DNA of 64,000 bases from Thiodiazotropha sp040506775 (GTDB lineage: Bacteria; Pseudomonadota; Gammaproteobacteria; Chromatiales; Chromatiaceae). Below the pieces are notes generated by a model that made no database searches, was not told the DNA's origin, and saw nothing but the letters and a program-made list of their open reading frames with translations. The stretch's first letter is position 1; each line of letters begins with the position of its first letter. Location: the NCBI GenBank assembly GCA_040506775.1, contig JBEVWC010000002.1, forward strand, positions 124,001 to 188,000, read 5' to 3'. Both the position numbers and the translations under genes were made by a program. Of the stretch, positions 18,283 through 27,324 are shown piece by piece.

Positions 18283-19587
18283 TCACGCAGTCTTATCCAG
18301 AATCAGTTCTTCGGGGAAGATGCAGGTAAACTCACTGCCTTCTCCCGCTTGACTGACGATCTGCAACTCACCGTCGTGACGGCTGATAATATGCTTCACG
18401 ATGGCCAGTCCCAAACCTGTCCCGCCCGATTGCCGGGAACGGGCCTTGTCCACACGATAAAACCGCTCTGTGAGTCGGGGGATATGTTTCTCTTCGATCC
18501 CGGGACCGTTGTCCGCCACAGTGAGGCGTGCACGTCCTTCCTCCATTCGCCAGTCCACACGGATTCGGGTACTCGGAGGGGTGTGTACGATGGCATTGAA
18601 AATCAGGTTGGAAAAAGCACTCGTCAACTCGTTTTCCTCACCCAGTAGCCACAAATTGTCGTCCGCATGCAGTTCCAGACTGTAGCCGCCTTTCTGGTCG
18701 GCCAGCAGACGTGCCTGGTCGAATATCCGGCGTAACAGGTCGGGTACGGCGACTGGCTTCTCCGCGGAAGGTGCGTCTCCCATTTCCAGCCGGGAAAGCG
18801 CCAGCAGATCATTGATGATGCTGTTCATGCGCTCGGCCTGTTGAATCATCAGTTCAAAAGGCCGCTTCTGGAAGGGTAGGGTTTCGTTCTCCCCGAGGTT
18901 CTCCAGGAAACCCGTGATCACGGTCAGCGGGGTGCGTAGCTCATGGGACACATTGGAGACGAAATCACGCCGGGTCTGGTTGAATTTGTAAACGTCCGTG
19001 ATATCCCGGATTACCACCAGACGCTGCGCCTTCTTGCCGCCGAATCGCATCACCCGCAGGGACAGAATGATTGCCTTGTTGCTGGGTGAGGGAAAGTCCA
19101 GGGGCTGGTTGTAGTCCGGTGTTTTTAGATACTCCGTGAGTTCTGCATGCGGGATGCGATCTGACAAACGGATATGTTCATCCCTCGGCCAGCTGATGTT
19201 GAGGAGTTTATTAGCGGCCGGATTGGCCCATTCCACGCCCCCGGATTTATCCAGCAGGATCAGACCATCCGGTATCGATGTGGTGACCTTGCGAAAACGC
19301 GAAGCAAAGCGGTTCAGGGTCCGCTTGCGTTTCCGACTGCGGGAGCGGTGATGTGACAGTTCCCGGTAGATGATGCCCCAGACATCCACAGGATAGGGAG
19401 GCGTTATGGGGGAACCTTGCTGAATGATGCGCGCCAGTCTGACAAGATAATAGGCATGCTTGGTCAGGTAGGCGGTGAACGCCAGCATCATCATCAGGGA
19501 GATCTGACCCATCAGATAACCAACGGGTGCAAAGATCAGCAGTGCACCGGTCAATTGGCTGAGTTCGATGGTCAGATAGTGTTTCAC
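18283..19587 (-). CDS. phoR: Phosphate regulon sensor histidine kinase PhoR
   Basis: The 434-residue protein has two N-terminal hydrophobic segments (about 9-45) with almost no periplasmic loop, as known for PhoR, then a PAS domain (about 100-200), the H-box with phospho-accepting His215 (FVSNVSHELRTPLT), and a HATPase domain with N, DNGPGI and GTGLGLAIVKHI motifs. It phosphorylates PhoB under phosphate limitation. It starts 15 bp after phoB, so the two form an operon. The PstSCAB-PhoU partners are not in the window. Confidence 0.94.
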   Translation of the reverse strand: MKHYLTIELSQLTGALLIFAPVGYLMGQISLMMMLAFTAYLTKHAYYLVRLARIIQQGSPITPPYPVDVWGIIYRELSHHRSRSRKRKRTLNRFASRFRKVTTSIPDGLILLDKSGGVEWANPAANKLLNISWPRDEHIRLSDRIPHAELTEYLKTPDYNQPLDFPSPSNKAIILSLRVMRFGGKKAQRLVVIRDITDVYKFNQTRRDFVSNVSHELRTPLTVITGFLENLGENETLPFQKRPFELMIQQAERMNSIINDLLALSRLEMGDAPSAEKPVAVPDLLRRIFDQARLLADQKGGYSLELHADDNLWLLGEENELTSAFSNLIFNAIVHTPPSTRIRVDWRMEEGRARLTVADNGPGIEEKHIPRLTERFYRVDKARSRQSGGTGLGLAIVKHIISRHDGELQIVSQAGEGSEFTCIFPEELILDKTA

Positions 19588-19602
19588 GGGTGGCTGCGAT
19601 GT

Positions 19603-20295
19603 CTATCGATTAGGCAATGGAGAAAAGCGGTATCCTGTGCCGCGAACGGTCTGGATGAGTTGGTCATGTCCGCTCGGTGTGAGGATTTTTCTCAGACGAC
19701 GGATGTGCACATCCACGGTGCGTTCATCCACGTACACATCCCGACCCCAGACTTGATCGAGGATCTGCGATCGGTTGTATGCACGTTCCGGATGAGTCAT
19801 GAAAAAATGCAGCAACCGGTACTCCGCAGGTGACAGGGAAACGGTTGTCTCTCCAATCAATACCCGATGTTTTGCATGGTCCAGCATCAGCCCCTGACAC
19901 TCAAGTATCTGTTGTGTCTCCTCATCCGAGGAACGCCGGATGACCGCATTGATACGTGCAACCAGCTCCTTGGGTGAAAATGGCTTGGTGATGTAATCAT
20001 CCGCACCACTGTCCAGGCCTTGCACCTTGTCCGCCTCATCAGACTTTGCCGTGAGCAGGATGATCGGGGTGGAGCGGGGTGCATTATGTTTCAATTCCCG
20101 GGTCAAATCGAGTCCTGAACGACCTGGTAACATCCAATCCATCAGGATCAGGTCGTAGTTATGCTGACCCAGCAGTTTGCGCGCGTCCAATGCGTTATCC
20201 GCTTCATCGATGGTAAAACCTTTCGGCTGCAGGACAAATCGAATCATCTCGCGAATCTCCGCTTCGTCTTCAACGATGAGAATTCGGGTTCGCAT
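19603..20295 (-). CDS. phoB: Phosphate regulon response regulator PhoB
   Basis: This is a 230-residue OmpR-family regulator. The receiver domain has the acidic pocket VEDE, phospho-acceptor Asp53 (LILMDWMLPG) and the conserved Lys of ITKPFSPKEL. The C-terminal winged helix ends with YVDERTVDVHIRRLRKIL and VRGTGYRFS. It should activate the Pho regulon by binding Pho boxes. A ten-base palindrome TGTCTAGACA lies 9 bp upstream of the start, just before the ribosome site. I did not find a convincing Pho box upstream. Confidence 0.95.
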   Translation of the reverse strand: MRTRILIVEDEAEIREMIRFVLQPKGFTIDEADNALDARKLLGQHNYDLILMDWMLPGRSGLDLTRELKHNAPRSTPIILLTAKSDEADKVQGLDSGADDYITKPFSPKELVARINAVIRRSSDEETQQILECQGLMLDHAKHRVLIGETTVSLSPAEYRLLHFFMTHPERAYNRSQILDQVWGRDVYVDERTVDVHIRRLRKILTPSGHDQLIQTVRGTGYRFSPLPNR

Positions 20296-20790
20296 CTCGT
20301 ATCCTGTCTAGACAATGAAGGTGAGCCAGTGCCGGGCCGTGTTGTGAAACGCTGTCTGCCTGGTGCTGACCGTTACGTAAGGAGCGTATTTTGGATATCG
20401 CCCTTGCTCCAACAGAGGTGATGAAAGTCATGCTTCTACAAGGTTGAAATCGTTACCTAAGCCCTACTGGATTGCAGGGTATTTTAGGGAATCGGTTGCT
20501 AAAAGACTAATGCTTGCTGATGTGTCAACCGGGTTCATCGATGCTGTTGTCCGATGACCAGGACTGGGACGGACACCGGTTATTGGGTTCGATTAGATCG
20601 TTTTGTGACATGAGCCGGAGTGAGCGATCAGAATGCTGTTCATCTCCTGATACCATGACCGATTCTTGGTGTGCGCCGCAACTTACTGATATAAAAAGAG
20701 TAGTTCCGGTTTTGAGCGGCTTTTTATTTGCCGGTATGAGTTTCGGCAGGCGCAGAAAATTCACTGGATTGCTTGTGATTATCAGCCCCA
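20296..20790. other. Intergenic region between phoB and the CNNM-type gene
   Basis: These 495 bases contain no convincing gene. Visible items are the palindrome TGTCTAGACA (20305-20314) next to the phoB ribosome site, a possible rightward promoter at 20666-20695, and the left arm of an inverted repeat that surrounds the following start codon. A frame of 173 codons from 20514 runs into the next gene out of frame and has no family similarity. Confidence 0.55.
20666..20695 (+). promoter_or_regulatory. Possible sigma-70 promoter for the CNNM-type gene
   Basis: TTGGTG at 20666-20671 and TATAAA at 20690-20695 are 18 bp apart. The -10 is good and the -35 is weak. The spacing to the start would leave a leader of about 90 nt carrying the inverted repeat at 20773-20806. 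Confidence 0.35.
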
Positions 20791-20806
20791 ATGGCGATAA
20801 TCACAA
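20773..20806 (+). promoter_or_regulatory. 11-bp inverted repeat enclosing the putative start codon
   Basis: TTGTGATTATC (20773-20783) pairs perfectly with GATAATCACAA (20796-20806). The ATG at 20791 lies in the 12-nt loop. It may control translation, be an operator, or show that the real start is later, for example GTG at 20842. Confidence 0.6.
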
Positions 20807-22110
20807 CTGGGCCATTACCGGCGATATATTCAATATTTTTCGTGGAAAGTTATCTTATTTTGATAGTACTTCTGGTACTGTCAGGCGTTTTTTCCGGCTC
20901 GGAGACTGCCCTGGTCTCGCTCTCAATGGCGCGAGCGGAATCGCTGTACAAGGAAGGAAGAAGCGGTGCCCATGCGTTGTATCTCCTGAAGAAAGATCCC
21001 AGTCGCATGCTGATCACCATCCTGATCGGCAATAACGTGGTGAATATCGCGGCTTCCGCCATGGCTACGGTCATTGCTACCGAACACTTCGGCCATAGCG
21101 GGCCGGGTATCGCGGTGGGTGTTCTGACGATCCTGATTCTTGTGTTTGGCGAAATCACCCCGAAAAGCCTGGCAACCCGTTTCTCGGAGCGCATATCTCT
21201 GGCCATGTCCCCTGTGATCTATGGTTTCATGCGCACCATCTATCCTCTGGTCTGGGTTTTTTTACAGATCACCAACTGGGTTCAGTCCTCCACCAAGGCC
21301 ATGGACGATCCTCTGGTGACGGAATCCGAGGTGATCACGCTGATCGAGCATGGAGAGGAAGAGGGTGTCATCGATACCCGTGAGCGCGAAATGATTGAGC
21401 GCATCTTCAACTTCAACGATCTCAAAGCTGAGGATGTGATGACACCCAGGCGACAGGTTTTCCGCCTGGACGGTCGACGCCTGTTGCGTGAGGCACTGCC
21501 AGATATCCTCACTGAAGGTTATTCGCGCATACCGGTCTACAGCGAGGACCCGGATGAGATCCACGGAGTGGTGATCCTCAGGGACCTGATTGGCATCATT
21601 GCCAAGGGACAGTTGGACAAGACGATTGCTGAACTGGCCCAGGAGCCACTCTTCACCTCATCCAATACCCCTATTGATGAACTCATCAGGACCCTCAAAA
21701 ACAAGAGCATTCATCTCGCCGTTGTGGTTGATGAGCACGGTGCCATGGTGGGGGTCATCACCCTCGAGGACATGCTCGAGGAACTGGTGGGCGAGATCTA
21801 TGACGAAAGCGATGAGAAGCCGGACGAACTGATGGTTCTGGGCAATGGCCAGATCCTGGTGGACGGTACTGCGGAATTGCGCATCGTTGAGGAGTATTTC
21901 GATATCGATATTCCCGGTAAGCCAACCGATACCATCAATCGCTGGCTGCTGGAACACACCGAGCGGATACCGGCCAAGGATGAGCGCTTCGAGCTCGACG
22001 GACTTCAGGTTCGGGTTGAGGACGCCTCCAGCCGACGAATCCACCAGGTCATCCTGTGCCGCACTGAGTCGGATGAGGAGAATCAGTCCGGCGATTTACT
22101 GGCCGATTAG
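20791..22110 (+). CDS. CNNM/CorC-HlyC family membrane protein (putative Mg2+/Co2+ transport)
   Basis: The 439-residue protein has an N-terminal DUF21 (CNNM) membrane domain with about four segments and the FSGSETAL motif, then two CBS domains (about 215-335, with EDVMTPR and VGVITLEDMLEELVGEI), and a C-terminal CorC_HlyC domain (about 345-430). Family members are tied to divalent cation efflux or Mg2+ homeostasis; direct evidence for this one is lacking. The start is uncertain: the ATG at 20791 lies inside a hairpin loop without a ribosome site, and GTG at 20842 would still keep the first membrane helix. It is divergent from phoBR. Confidence 0.85.
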   Translation: MAIITTGPLPAIYSIFFVESYLILIVLLVLSGVFSGSETALVSLSMARAESLYKEGRSGAHALYLLKKDPSRMLITILIGNNVVNIAASAMATVIATEHFGHSGPGIAVGVLTILILVFGEITPKSLATRFSERISLAMSPVIYGFMRTIYPLVWVFLQITNWVQSSTKAMDDPLVTESEVITLIEHGEEEGVIDTREREMIERIFNFNDLKAEDVMTPRRQVFRLDGRRLLREALPDILTEGYSRIPVYSEDPDEIHGVVILRDLIGIIAKGQLDKTIAELAQEPLFTSSNTPIDELIRTLKNKSIHLAVVVDEHGAMVGVITLEDMLEELVGEIYDESDEKPDELMVLGNGQILVDGTAELRIVEEYFDIDIPGKPTDTINRWLLEHTERIPAKDERFELDGLQVRVEDASSRRIHQVILCRTESDEENQSGDLLAD

Positions 22111-22278
22111 AACCCGCGAGTCTTGGTCCCGCCCTTCAGCGTGGGAACACATGTCTGAGTCAGCAGGTATTTGATCTGATTCGGTGTAATCGTCAAGCCG
22201 AGGGTTGCATACCCATGCCGCGGATCGAAAATTTACACCGGCACGTTCCTATTCCGGATTACAACTAAGCCCTTCAGG

Positions 22279-22310
22279 CTGTCCATGGGTCCTGCGGAAC
22301 CCATGGACAG
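22279..22310. terminator. Hairpin between convergent CNNM-type gene and ppk1
   Basis: CTGTCCATGGGT pairs perfectly with ACCCATGGACAG around an 8-nt loop. It lies between two convergent genes, so a bidirectional terminator is likely, although neither side has a clear T run. Confidence 0.5.
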
Positions 22311-22322
22311 CAATCCACACAG

Positions 22323-24545
22323 CTATTGGTTTTGCGGCTGATTACGTACGCGGTGTCTGAAGTGGGTCATGAGTTTCTCACGCATGCGTTTTTCGCGATG
22401 TTTTTTCGCGGCCTCCAGACGCCTCTCCGCGACACCGATCAGGGTCTCCTGACAGTTCATCGATTTATCGTCTTCCTGAGGTACTCTGCGGATGTAAGTG
22501 CCATCCGATTGCATATCCCAGGCGTTGAGCTTGTCGCTGAGTTGTACATCGAGTATCAGGCGCAGTTCCTGACGCAGGGCAGGGGACTCCACAGGCACCA
22601 GCACCTCGACCCGGTGCATGAGGTTTCTCTGCATCAGGTCTGCGGATCCAATAAAATATTCCTCATCCCCAGCGTTGTGGAAATACGTGATGCGGGCATG
22701 TTCAAGAAAACGCCCGACGATGCTCACGACACTGCCGGTTTCACTGAGACCCTTGATTCCGGGGCGAAAACGGCAGGTGTCCCGTACGATGAGATCGACT
22801 TTGACTCCGGCCTGGGTTGCCTTGTAGAGACCCTTGACGATATCCGAATCCTCCAGAGCGTTCATCTTCAACTGGATATGTCCGGGTGAACCATCCTGAT
22901 GCAGTTTGATCTCCCGCTCGATTTTATTCAGCAGGGACTGCTTCAGGGTATAGGGCGCCGCGAGAATCTTGCGATAGCTCGGGGGCGGTGAATAACCGGT
23001 CAGGTAGTTGAACAGTTCGGTCAGGTCCTTGCCGATCTCCTCTTCACAGCCAAGCACTCCCAGGTCGGTATACAGGCGGGCCGTACCGGCGTGGTAGTTG
23101 CCGGTACCGATGTGGTAGTAACGGCGCAGCTGGGAGTAGTCCTTACGGATCACCATGATCAGTTTGCTGTGGGTCTTCAGACCGACCACCCCGTAGGTCA
23201 CGTGGATACCTGCCTGTTCAAGCCGTCGGGCCCAGCGGATATTGGCCGCTTCATCGAAACGGGCTTTCAGTTCCACCAGTACCGCGACCTGCTTGCCGTT
23301 GCGTGCGGCCTTGATCAGGGAGTCGAGTATGTTGCCGTCCGCCGAGGTGCGGTAGAGGGTCATCTTGATGGCCAGCACCTTGGGGTCTTCCGCGGCAGTG
23401 CGCAGGAACCGCTCCACGGTGGTGCTGAAAGACTCATAGGGGTGCTGCAACAGCAGAGCGCCGTGGTCCCGCAGGATGTGAAAGATGTTGCGCCGGTCGT
23501 GGGCCAGTTGCGGATGATCCACGGGATGATGCGGTGGATCCTTCAATTCCGGAAAATTCAGCCGGGTCAGTTCGAATAAGTCGCGCATCGCCATCATGCT
23601 TTCCACGCTGTAGACGTCCTGCTCTTCATCCAGGCCGAGTTCAGCGGCCAGCATGCCCCGGTGGACGGGATTCATGCCATTGGAGATTTCCAGGCGCACA
23701 ATCGGTGCAAAGTGGCGCTCCCTGAGTTCGGACTCGATCTTCTCGAGGAGATCATTGGCGGTTTCCTGATCCAGTTCCACATTCGCATTCCGGGTGACCC
23801 GGAACAGGTCGCAGGATTCGATCTCCATGCCGGGGAACAACATGTCCAGATTGTTGGCGACCAGGTCATCAAGAGTCACAAAAGTCTGGGTATCACCGAC
23901 CTGTATCAGGCGGCTGGAAACTTCCTGACTGACCGGTACCTTGACACGCGCCATGTGCAGGTCGTGACCGCCCGGAAATCTTAAGGTAACCAGGAGATTC
24001 AGGGTCTGGTTCGAGATAAACGGGAAGGGATGACTGGGATCCATTGCCAACGGTGTCAGCATGGGGAAGATGTTTTCCTGGAAATGCTCCCTCAGTGCGG
24101 ACTGCTGGTCTGCATCCAGGGAACGGAATTCGGTGATCATAATCCCCTGTTCGGCCAGTTCCAGCATCAGCTCAGCGTAGATCTGGTGCTGTATCTGGAT
24201 CATCTCGCGGGTGGCCTCCTGGCACTCGCTGAGCTGCTGCGTGGGCGTGCGCCCGTCAACGGTGGAGGTGTGGATGCCTGCGGCGACCTGCTGTTTCAGA
24301 CCGCCAATCCGCTTCATGAAAAACTCATCCATGTTGCTGCTGACGATGGCAAGGAACTTTACCCGCTCCAGGAGAGGGTTTTCCGCTCGTTCGGCTTCGC
24401 CCAGTACGCGGCGATTGAACGCGAGCCAGGTGAGTTCCCGGTTCAGATAGAGGGCCGGATCGTTTAAATCGAACTCAGGAATCTCCTGTTCCATATCCAG
24501 GGATTCGTCATTCGCGGATAGCTGTTCGGGTATGCTCATAATCAT
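22323..24545 (-). CDS. ppk1: Polyphosphate kinase 1
   Basis: The roughly 740-residue PPK1 starts after a short acidic leader with LYLNRELTWLAFNRRVL. It has the ATP-binding N domain (SSNMDEFFMKRIGGLKQQ), the phospho-histidine region YYHIGTGNYHAGTARLYTDLG, and the second conserved His in MHRVEVLVPV. It reversibly makes polyphosphate from ATP. An ATG at 24545 is taken because upstream residues do not fit the family; 24539 is equally possible and the frame stays open to 24650. It follows the phosphoglycerate pair on the same strand after a 299-bp gap with no clear gene. Nearby phoBR makes phosphate-responsive expression plausible. Confidence 0.95.
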   Translation of the reverse strand: MIMSIPEQLSANDESLDMEQEIPEFDLNDPALYLNRELTWLAFNRRVLGEAERAENPLLERVKFLAIVSSNMDEFFMKRIGGLKQQVAAGIHTSTVDGRTPTQQLSECQEATREMIQIQHQIYAELMLELAEQGIMITEFRSLDADQQSALREHFQENIFPMLTPLAMDPSHPFPFISNQTLNLLVTLRFPGGHDLHMARVKVPVSQEVSSRLIQVGDTQTFVTLDDLVANNLDMLFPGMEIESCDLFRVTRNANVELDQETANDLLEKIESELRERHFAPIVRLEISNGMNPVHRGMLAAELGLDEEQDVYSVESMMAMRDLFELTRLNFPELKDPPHHPVDHPQLAHDRRNIFHILRDHGALLLQHPYESFSTTVERFLRTAAEDPKVLAIKMTLYRTSADGNILDSLIKAARNGKQVAVLVELKARFDEAANIRWARRLEQAGIHVTYGVVGLKTHSKLIMVIRKDYSQLRRYYHIGTGNYHAGTARLYTDLGVLGCEEEIGKDLTELFNYLTGYSPPPSYRKILAAPYTLKQSLLNKIEREIKLHQDGSPGHIQLKMNALEDSDIVKGLYKATQAGVKVDLIVRDTCRFRPGIKGLSETGSVVSIVGRFLEHARITYFHNAGDEEYFIGSADLMQRNLMHRVEVLVPVESPALRQELRLILDVQLSDKLNAWDMQSDGTYIRRVPQEDDKSMNCQETLIGVAERRLEAAKKHREKRMREKLMTHFRHRVRNQPQNQ

Positions 24546-24844
24546 CCGTTCACTGGGTTGTTGAGTCGCCGGCGCGCGGAGCGCCCGGTAGCGGTTCGGA
24601 ACTGCTGGGTGGTGGCAACCAGTCGCAGAATAGAACCGGCTATTCAACATAGTATATGCCGGTTTTCCGATCAGTTGTATGAGGGCCTGATATCAGACCC
24701 TGGATTGTCCAGTGTTTGATTCAATCCAACACTCACGGATTGCCTGGATGATTTGGCCGTTGTTCACGACAATGCGTTTGGACGCTCTCTGCGAAGATGC
24801 GTGGATGGTCCGATGATGATTCGAGCGCTACCCGTTTCTGGGCA

Positions 24845-26119
24845 TCAAAACATGAAGTTGCGGTCCCGGGAACGGTAATTCTCGAGACTGTTCATCTGAT
24901 CGAGCAGGGTAAGGAGCAATTCACGACTGCCAATGCGGCCCAGGCCACCGGATACGCATGACTGTTCCGAATAACTTTCACAACGGTCAACCCGACCATA
25001 GGGATTGTAGATCAGGCTGGGAACCGGGTCCCCGGTATGACGTCCGGTATTGCTGTCAGTGGAGTGATCCGCAGTAATGGCTATGACCCGGTCATCATTG
25101 ATCAGAGGTGCGATGGCGTCGTCGATGCGCATCAGCATTTCCCGTTTACCGGCGGGATCGAGATCATGGGAAAAAAGATCGGTGGCCTTGATATGCAGGA
25201 ACACCAGATCGTGTTCGGCCAGGGCCTGTTCCGTGACCTTGATCTTGGTGCTCAGATCAGTTGACTTGTCGGCCCGGAAAGCGGGGTTGTCGTAGACGCT
25301 GTAGCCCATGAGCTTACCCAGTCCCAGCACAGTGCGCTCCCCGGAAACGACTGCCGCTTTCAGCTTGAGATATTGCAGCAGGGGTTTGATCTTCGGCAAC
25401 CTGCCGGGACTCCGGCAGAGGATGCCATTGGCGGGCGGCAGTCCTTGCTCCCGTCGCTGACGATTGATCTCGTGTCCATCAAGCCGTTCATAGACCTGAT
25501 CGATGAGCCGATTTATCGCAGCCGCGGTGCGTGCTGCTTTACGGTTGTGAGGATCGTCAGGCAGACAGGGCAACAATCCCAGAGTGTGGTAGTGGTTGCC
25601 TGGATCGGTGTTTCTGATTTTAGCTGACAATCCCTTGCCCTGGAGTTGCAACACCACCCGGTGCTGGGTGGCGGGGTGGAGGCTGGCGACGATACCATCC
25701 CCCAGATCGATCCGCCCGATCGCAGCCGCAAGCAGTTCGGTCCCGTGGTCGATACGACCGGCTCGCCGATCGATAATCCTGTAATCGCCGTCGCTTTTTT
25801 CCAAGGTCGCAAAATTACAGCGAAAATAGAGGGCGTCTCGATCCGATGTCAAGCCAACGCCACAGGCCTCCACAGGGCCCCGGGCCAGTTTCAGTGTCTG
25901 TTTTCGGGTAAGCCCGAACAGGAGTGCAATGCCCGTGTGGGTGCCAACCGGCAGTCCGGGCAGCAAGGGGTCGACCAGGCCGCATTGGCCCGCTTGCGCC
26001 AGTCGGTCCATGTTCGGCGTGTCGGCCACTTCAAGGGGGGTCTTGCCACCGAAGGCGGGGATACCCCGATCACCCAATCCATCCAGAATGATCATCAGGC
26101 CTTTGTAGGTTTTAAACAC
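24845..26119 (-). CDS. Archaeal-type cofactor-independent phosphoglycerate mutase homologue (ApgM/alkaline phosphatase superfamily)
   Basis: The 424-residue protein follows the aPGAM family: metal-binding Asp13 in ILDGLGDRG, GGKTPLEVADTPNMDRLA, LARGPVEACGVGL, DLFSHDLDPAGKREMLMRID and ITADHSTDSNTGRHTGDPVP, which supply the remaining metal-ligand Asp and His residues. The phospho-accepting motif is unusual. Where the family normally has G-S-D, this protein has GTHTG (residues 59-63), so Thr60 would replace the Ser. Family members interconvert 3- and 2-phosphoglycerate, but some relatives act on other phosphate or phosphonate substrates. It starts 12 bp after a 2-phosphoglycerate kinase homologue, so the pair is an operon acting on phosphoglycerates (inference). 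Confidence 0.75.
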   Translation of the reverse strand: MFKTYKGLMIILDGLGDRGIPAFGGKTPLEVADTPNMDRLAQAGQCGLVDPLLPGLPVGTHTGIALLFGLTRKQTLKLARGPVEACGVGLTSDRDALYFRCNFATLEKSDGDYRIIDRRAGRIDHGTELLAAAIGRIDLGDGIVASLHPATQHRVVLQLQGKGLSAKIRNTDPGNHYHTLGLLPCLPDDPHNRKAARTAAAINRLIDQVYERLDGHEINRQRREQGLPPANGILCRSPGRLPKIKPLLQYLKLKAAVVSGERTVLGLGKLMGYSVYDNPAFRADKSTDLSTKIKVTEQALAEHDLVFLHIKATDLFSHDLDPAGKREMLMRIDDAIAPLINDDRVIAITADHSTDSNTGRHTGDPVPSLIYNPYGRVDRCESYSEQSCVSGGLGRIGSRELLLTLLDQMNSLENYRSRDRNFMF

Positions 26120-26130
26120 GTAAGCGGTTC

Positions 26131-27324
26131 CTAGTCGGGGCGAAAGACATCATCGAGCTGGCCATGAAAACGTTTTCCAAGTACCTCTATGATCGAACGC
26201 ATCACACTGTCCGTTGCGACGTCCTTCAAGTCATTGGAGATGATCGGAACCGAGTGGTCATCGGCTACTGAGAGCAAATGGGTCTGCAGCAGCCATATGG
26301 AATCAAAGTGGGACATGTAGTGACTCTGACTGCTGCGCGCAGGTGCGGAGATGCCTCGGTCTTTCAGGTGGTGTTTGAGCTTGTCCTGCTTGAGCACCGC
26401 GAGCATGATAGGCACGATGACTGCGTCGTCCGATTGGCTGAACCGCTGAAACAGGGCCGGTGAAACATGCACGCCTTCCAGGATCAGGGACACCCGCTCT
26501 TTGAGGGCACGCTGCACCACCGCTTCACAGGGTACGGAAACCAGTTCTGTCTGATACAGGTAACCCTGAATCATCAACTCCTCTTTGGGTACATTGGTCA
26601 GCTTCTGCCCGGGGATTTTGCTCCAGGCATTGAATGAGGAGGTGTGCAGGCCAGGCAGCAGACGCTCGGGAATCATCATTCGCATCACTTCCCGCAACAT
26701 GTCGGTGGACTGGGTGCGAATAATGCTCAAACGATGCGCGACCTCTGTGGCGATGGTGCTCTTGCCGCAGCCGGTGGTTCCGCCAATCAGCAGGATCAGT
26801 GGCCGTTTCGAATGTTTATGGTCGATCCAGACCAGGTAGTTGCGGGCCGCCTCCTTGCCGTATCGTTGTTTGAGTTTTTCGTAGGTCAGCCTGCCGATCC
26901 GGTGTGTTGTCACTCCTTCCTTACGGGACTCCAGCAGTTCCAGAAAAACCGACTGGGAGATGAGTGCCGCTTTGTCACTGCTCAGTCCGGTGGACTCAAG
27001 CGTTTGTCGATGCTCCACAAGCGAGAAGGGTGAAGTGCCACCCTTGCGGCCCGTCACCTGAATCTCGATGGTTGAAGGGGTGTGGCTTTCATAGTTGGCG
27101 GCCACTTCATGCTGAGACATCTGCCCCAGGCGCTTGGTCACCAGACTACGCAGTTCCGTGGTGGTGACCTCCTCCTTGCCGCCGATCTGTTGACGAATCT
27201 CGGATGAGAGTTGGTAGGCGGTTTCAAAGGAAAGGCCGGCATCGGTCAGGGATCGCGTAAGTATGCCTCTCAGGAAAGGCGTACGAGTTTTATCCGTCTT
27301 GTCGATGATGAGTGTTTTGGCCAT
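26131..27324 (-). CDS. 2-phosphoglycerate kinase homologue with ATP-cone domains
   Basis: The 397-residue protein begins with an ATP-cone-like domain (about 14-70, PFLRGILTRSLTDAGLS). A second, weaker one follows (about 98-165, ending NYLVWIDHK). Then comes a kinase domain with Walker A GGTTGCGKST (181-190), STDMLREVMRMM and PGLHTSSFNAW, the pattern of archaeal 2-phosphoglycerate kinase. In methanogens that enzyme turns 2-phosphoglycerate into 2,3-bisphosphoglycerate, the precursor of cyclic 2,3-diphosphoglycerate. The next gene, 12 bp away, is a phosphoglycerate mutase homologue, which supports a phosphoglycerate substrate. No cyclic diphosphoglycerate synthetase is seen here. Bacterial function is inferred. 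Confidence 0.72.
   Translation of the reverse strand: MAKTLIIDKTDKTRTPFLRGILTRSLTDAGLSFETAYQLSSEIRQQIGGKEEVTTTELRSLVTKRLGQMSQHEVAANYESHTPSTIEIQVTGRKGGTSPFSLVEHRQTLESTGLSSDKAALISQSVFLELLESRKEGVTTHRIGRLTYEKLKQRYGKEAARNYLVWIDHKHSKRPLILLIGGTTGCGKSTIATEVAHRLSIIRTQSTDMLREVMRMMIPERLLPGLHTSSFNAWSKIPGQKLTNVPKEELMIQGYLYQTELVSVPCEAVVQRALKERVSLILEGVHVSPALFQRFSQSDDAVIVPIMLAVLKQDKLKHHLKDRGISAPARSSQSHYMSHFDSIWLLQTHLLSVADDHSVPIISNDLKDVATDSVMRSIIEVLGKRFHGQLDDVFRPD

Noticed and set aside
20380..20440. Possible Pho box upstream of phoB on the minus strand (CTTTCAT then CTGTTGG)
   Set aside because: The second half is poor and the spacing is one base off, so it falls below what I would call a Pho box.
20774..20805. 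CRP-like site (TGTGA and TCACA)
   Set aside because: The half-sites are 22 bp apart; CRP sites need 6.
20514..21035. A 173-codon plus-strand frame before the CNNM-type gene
   Set aside because: It overlaps that gene in another frame, has no ribosome site and no family similarity.
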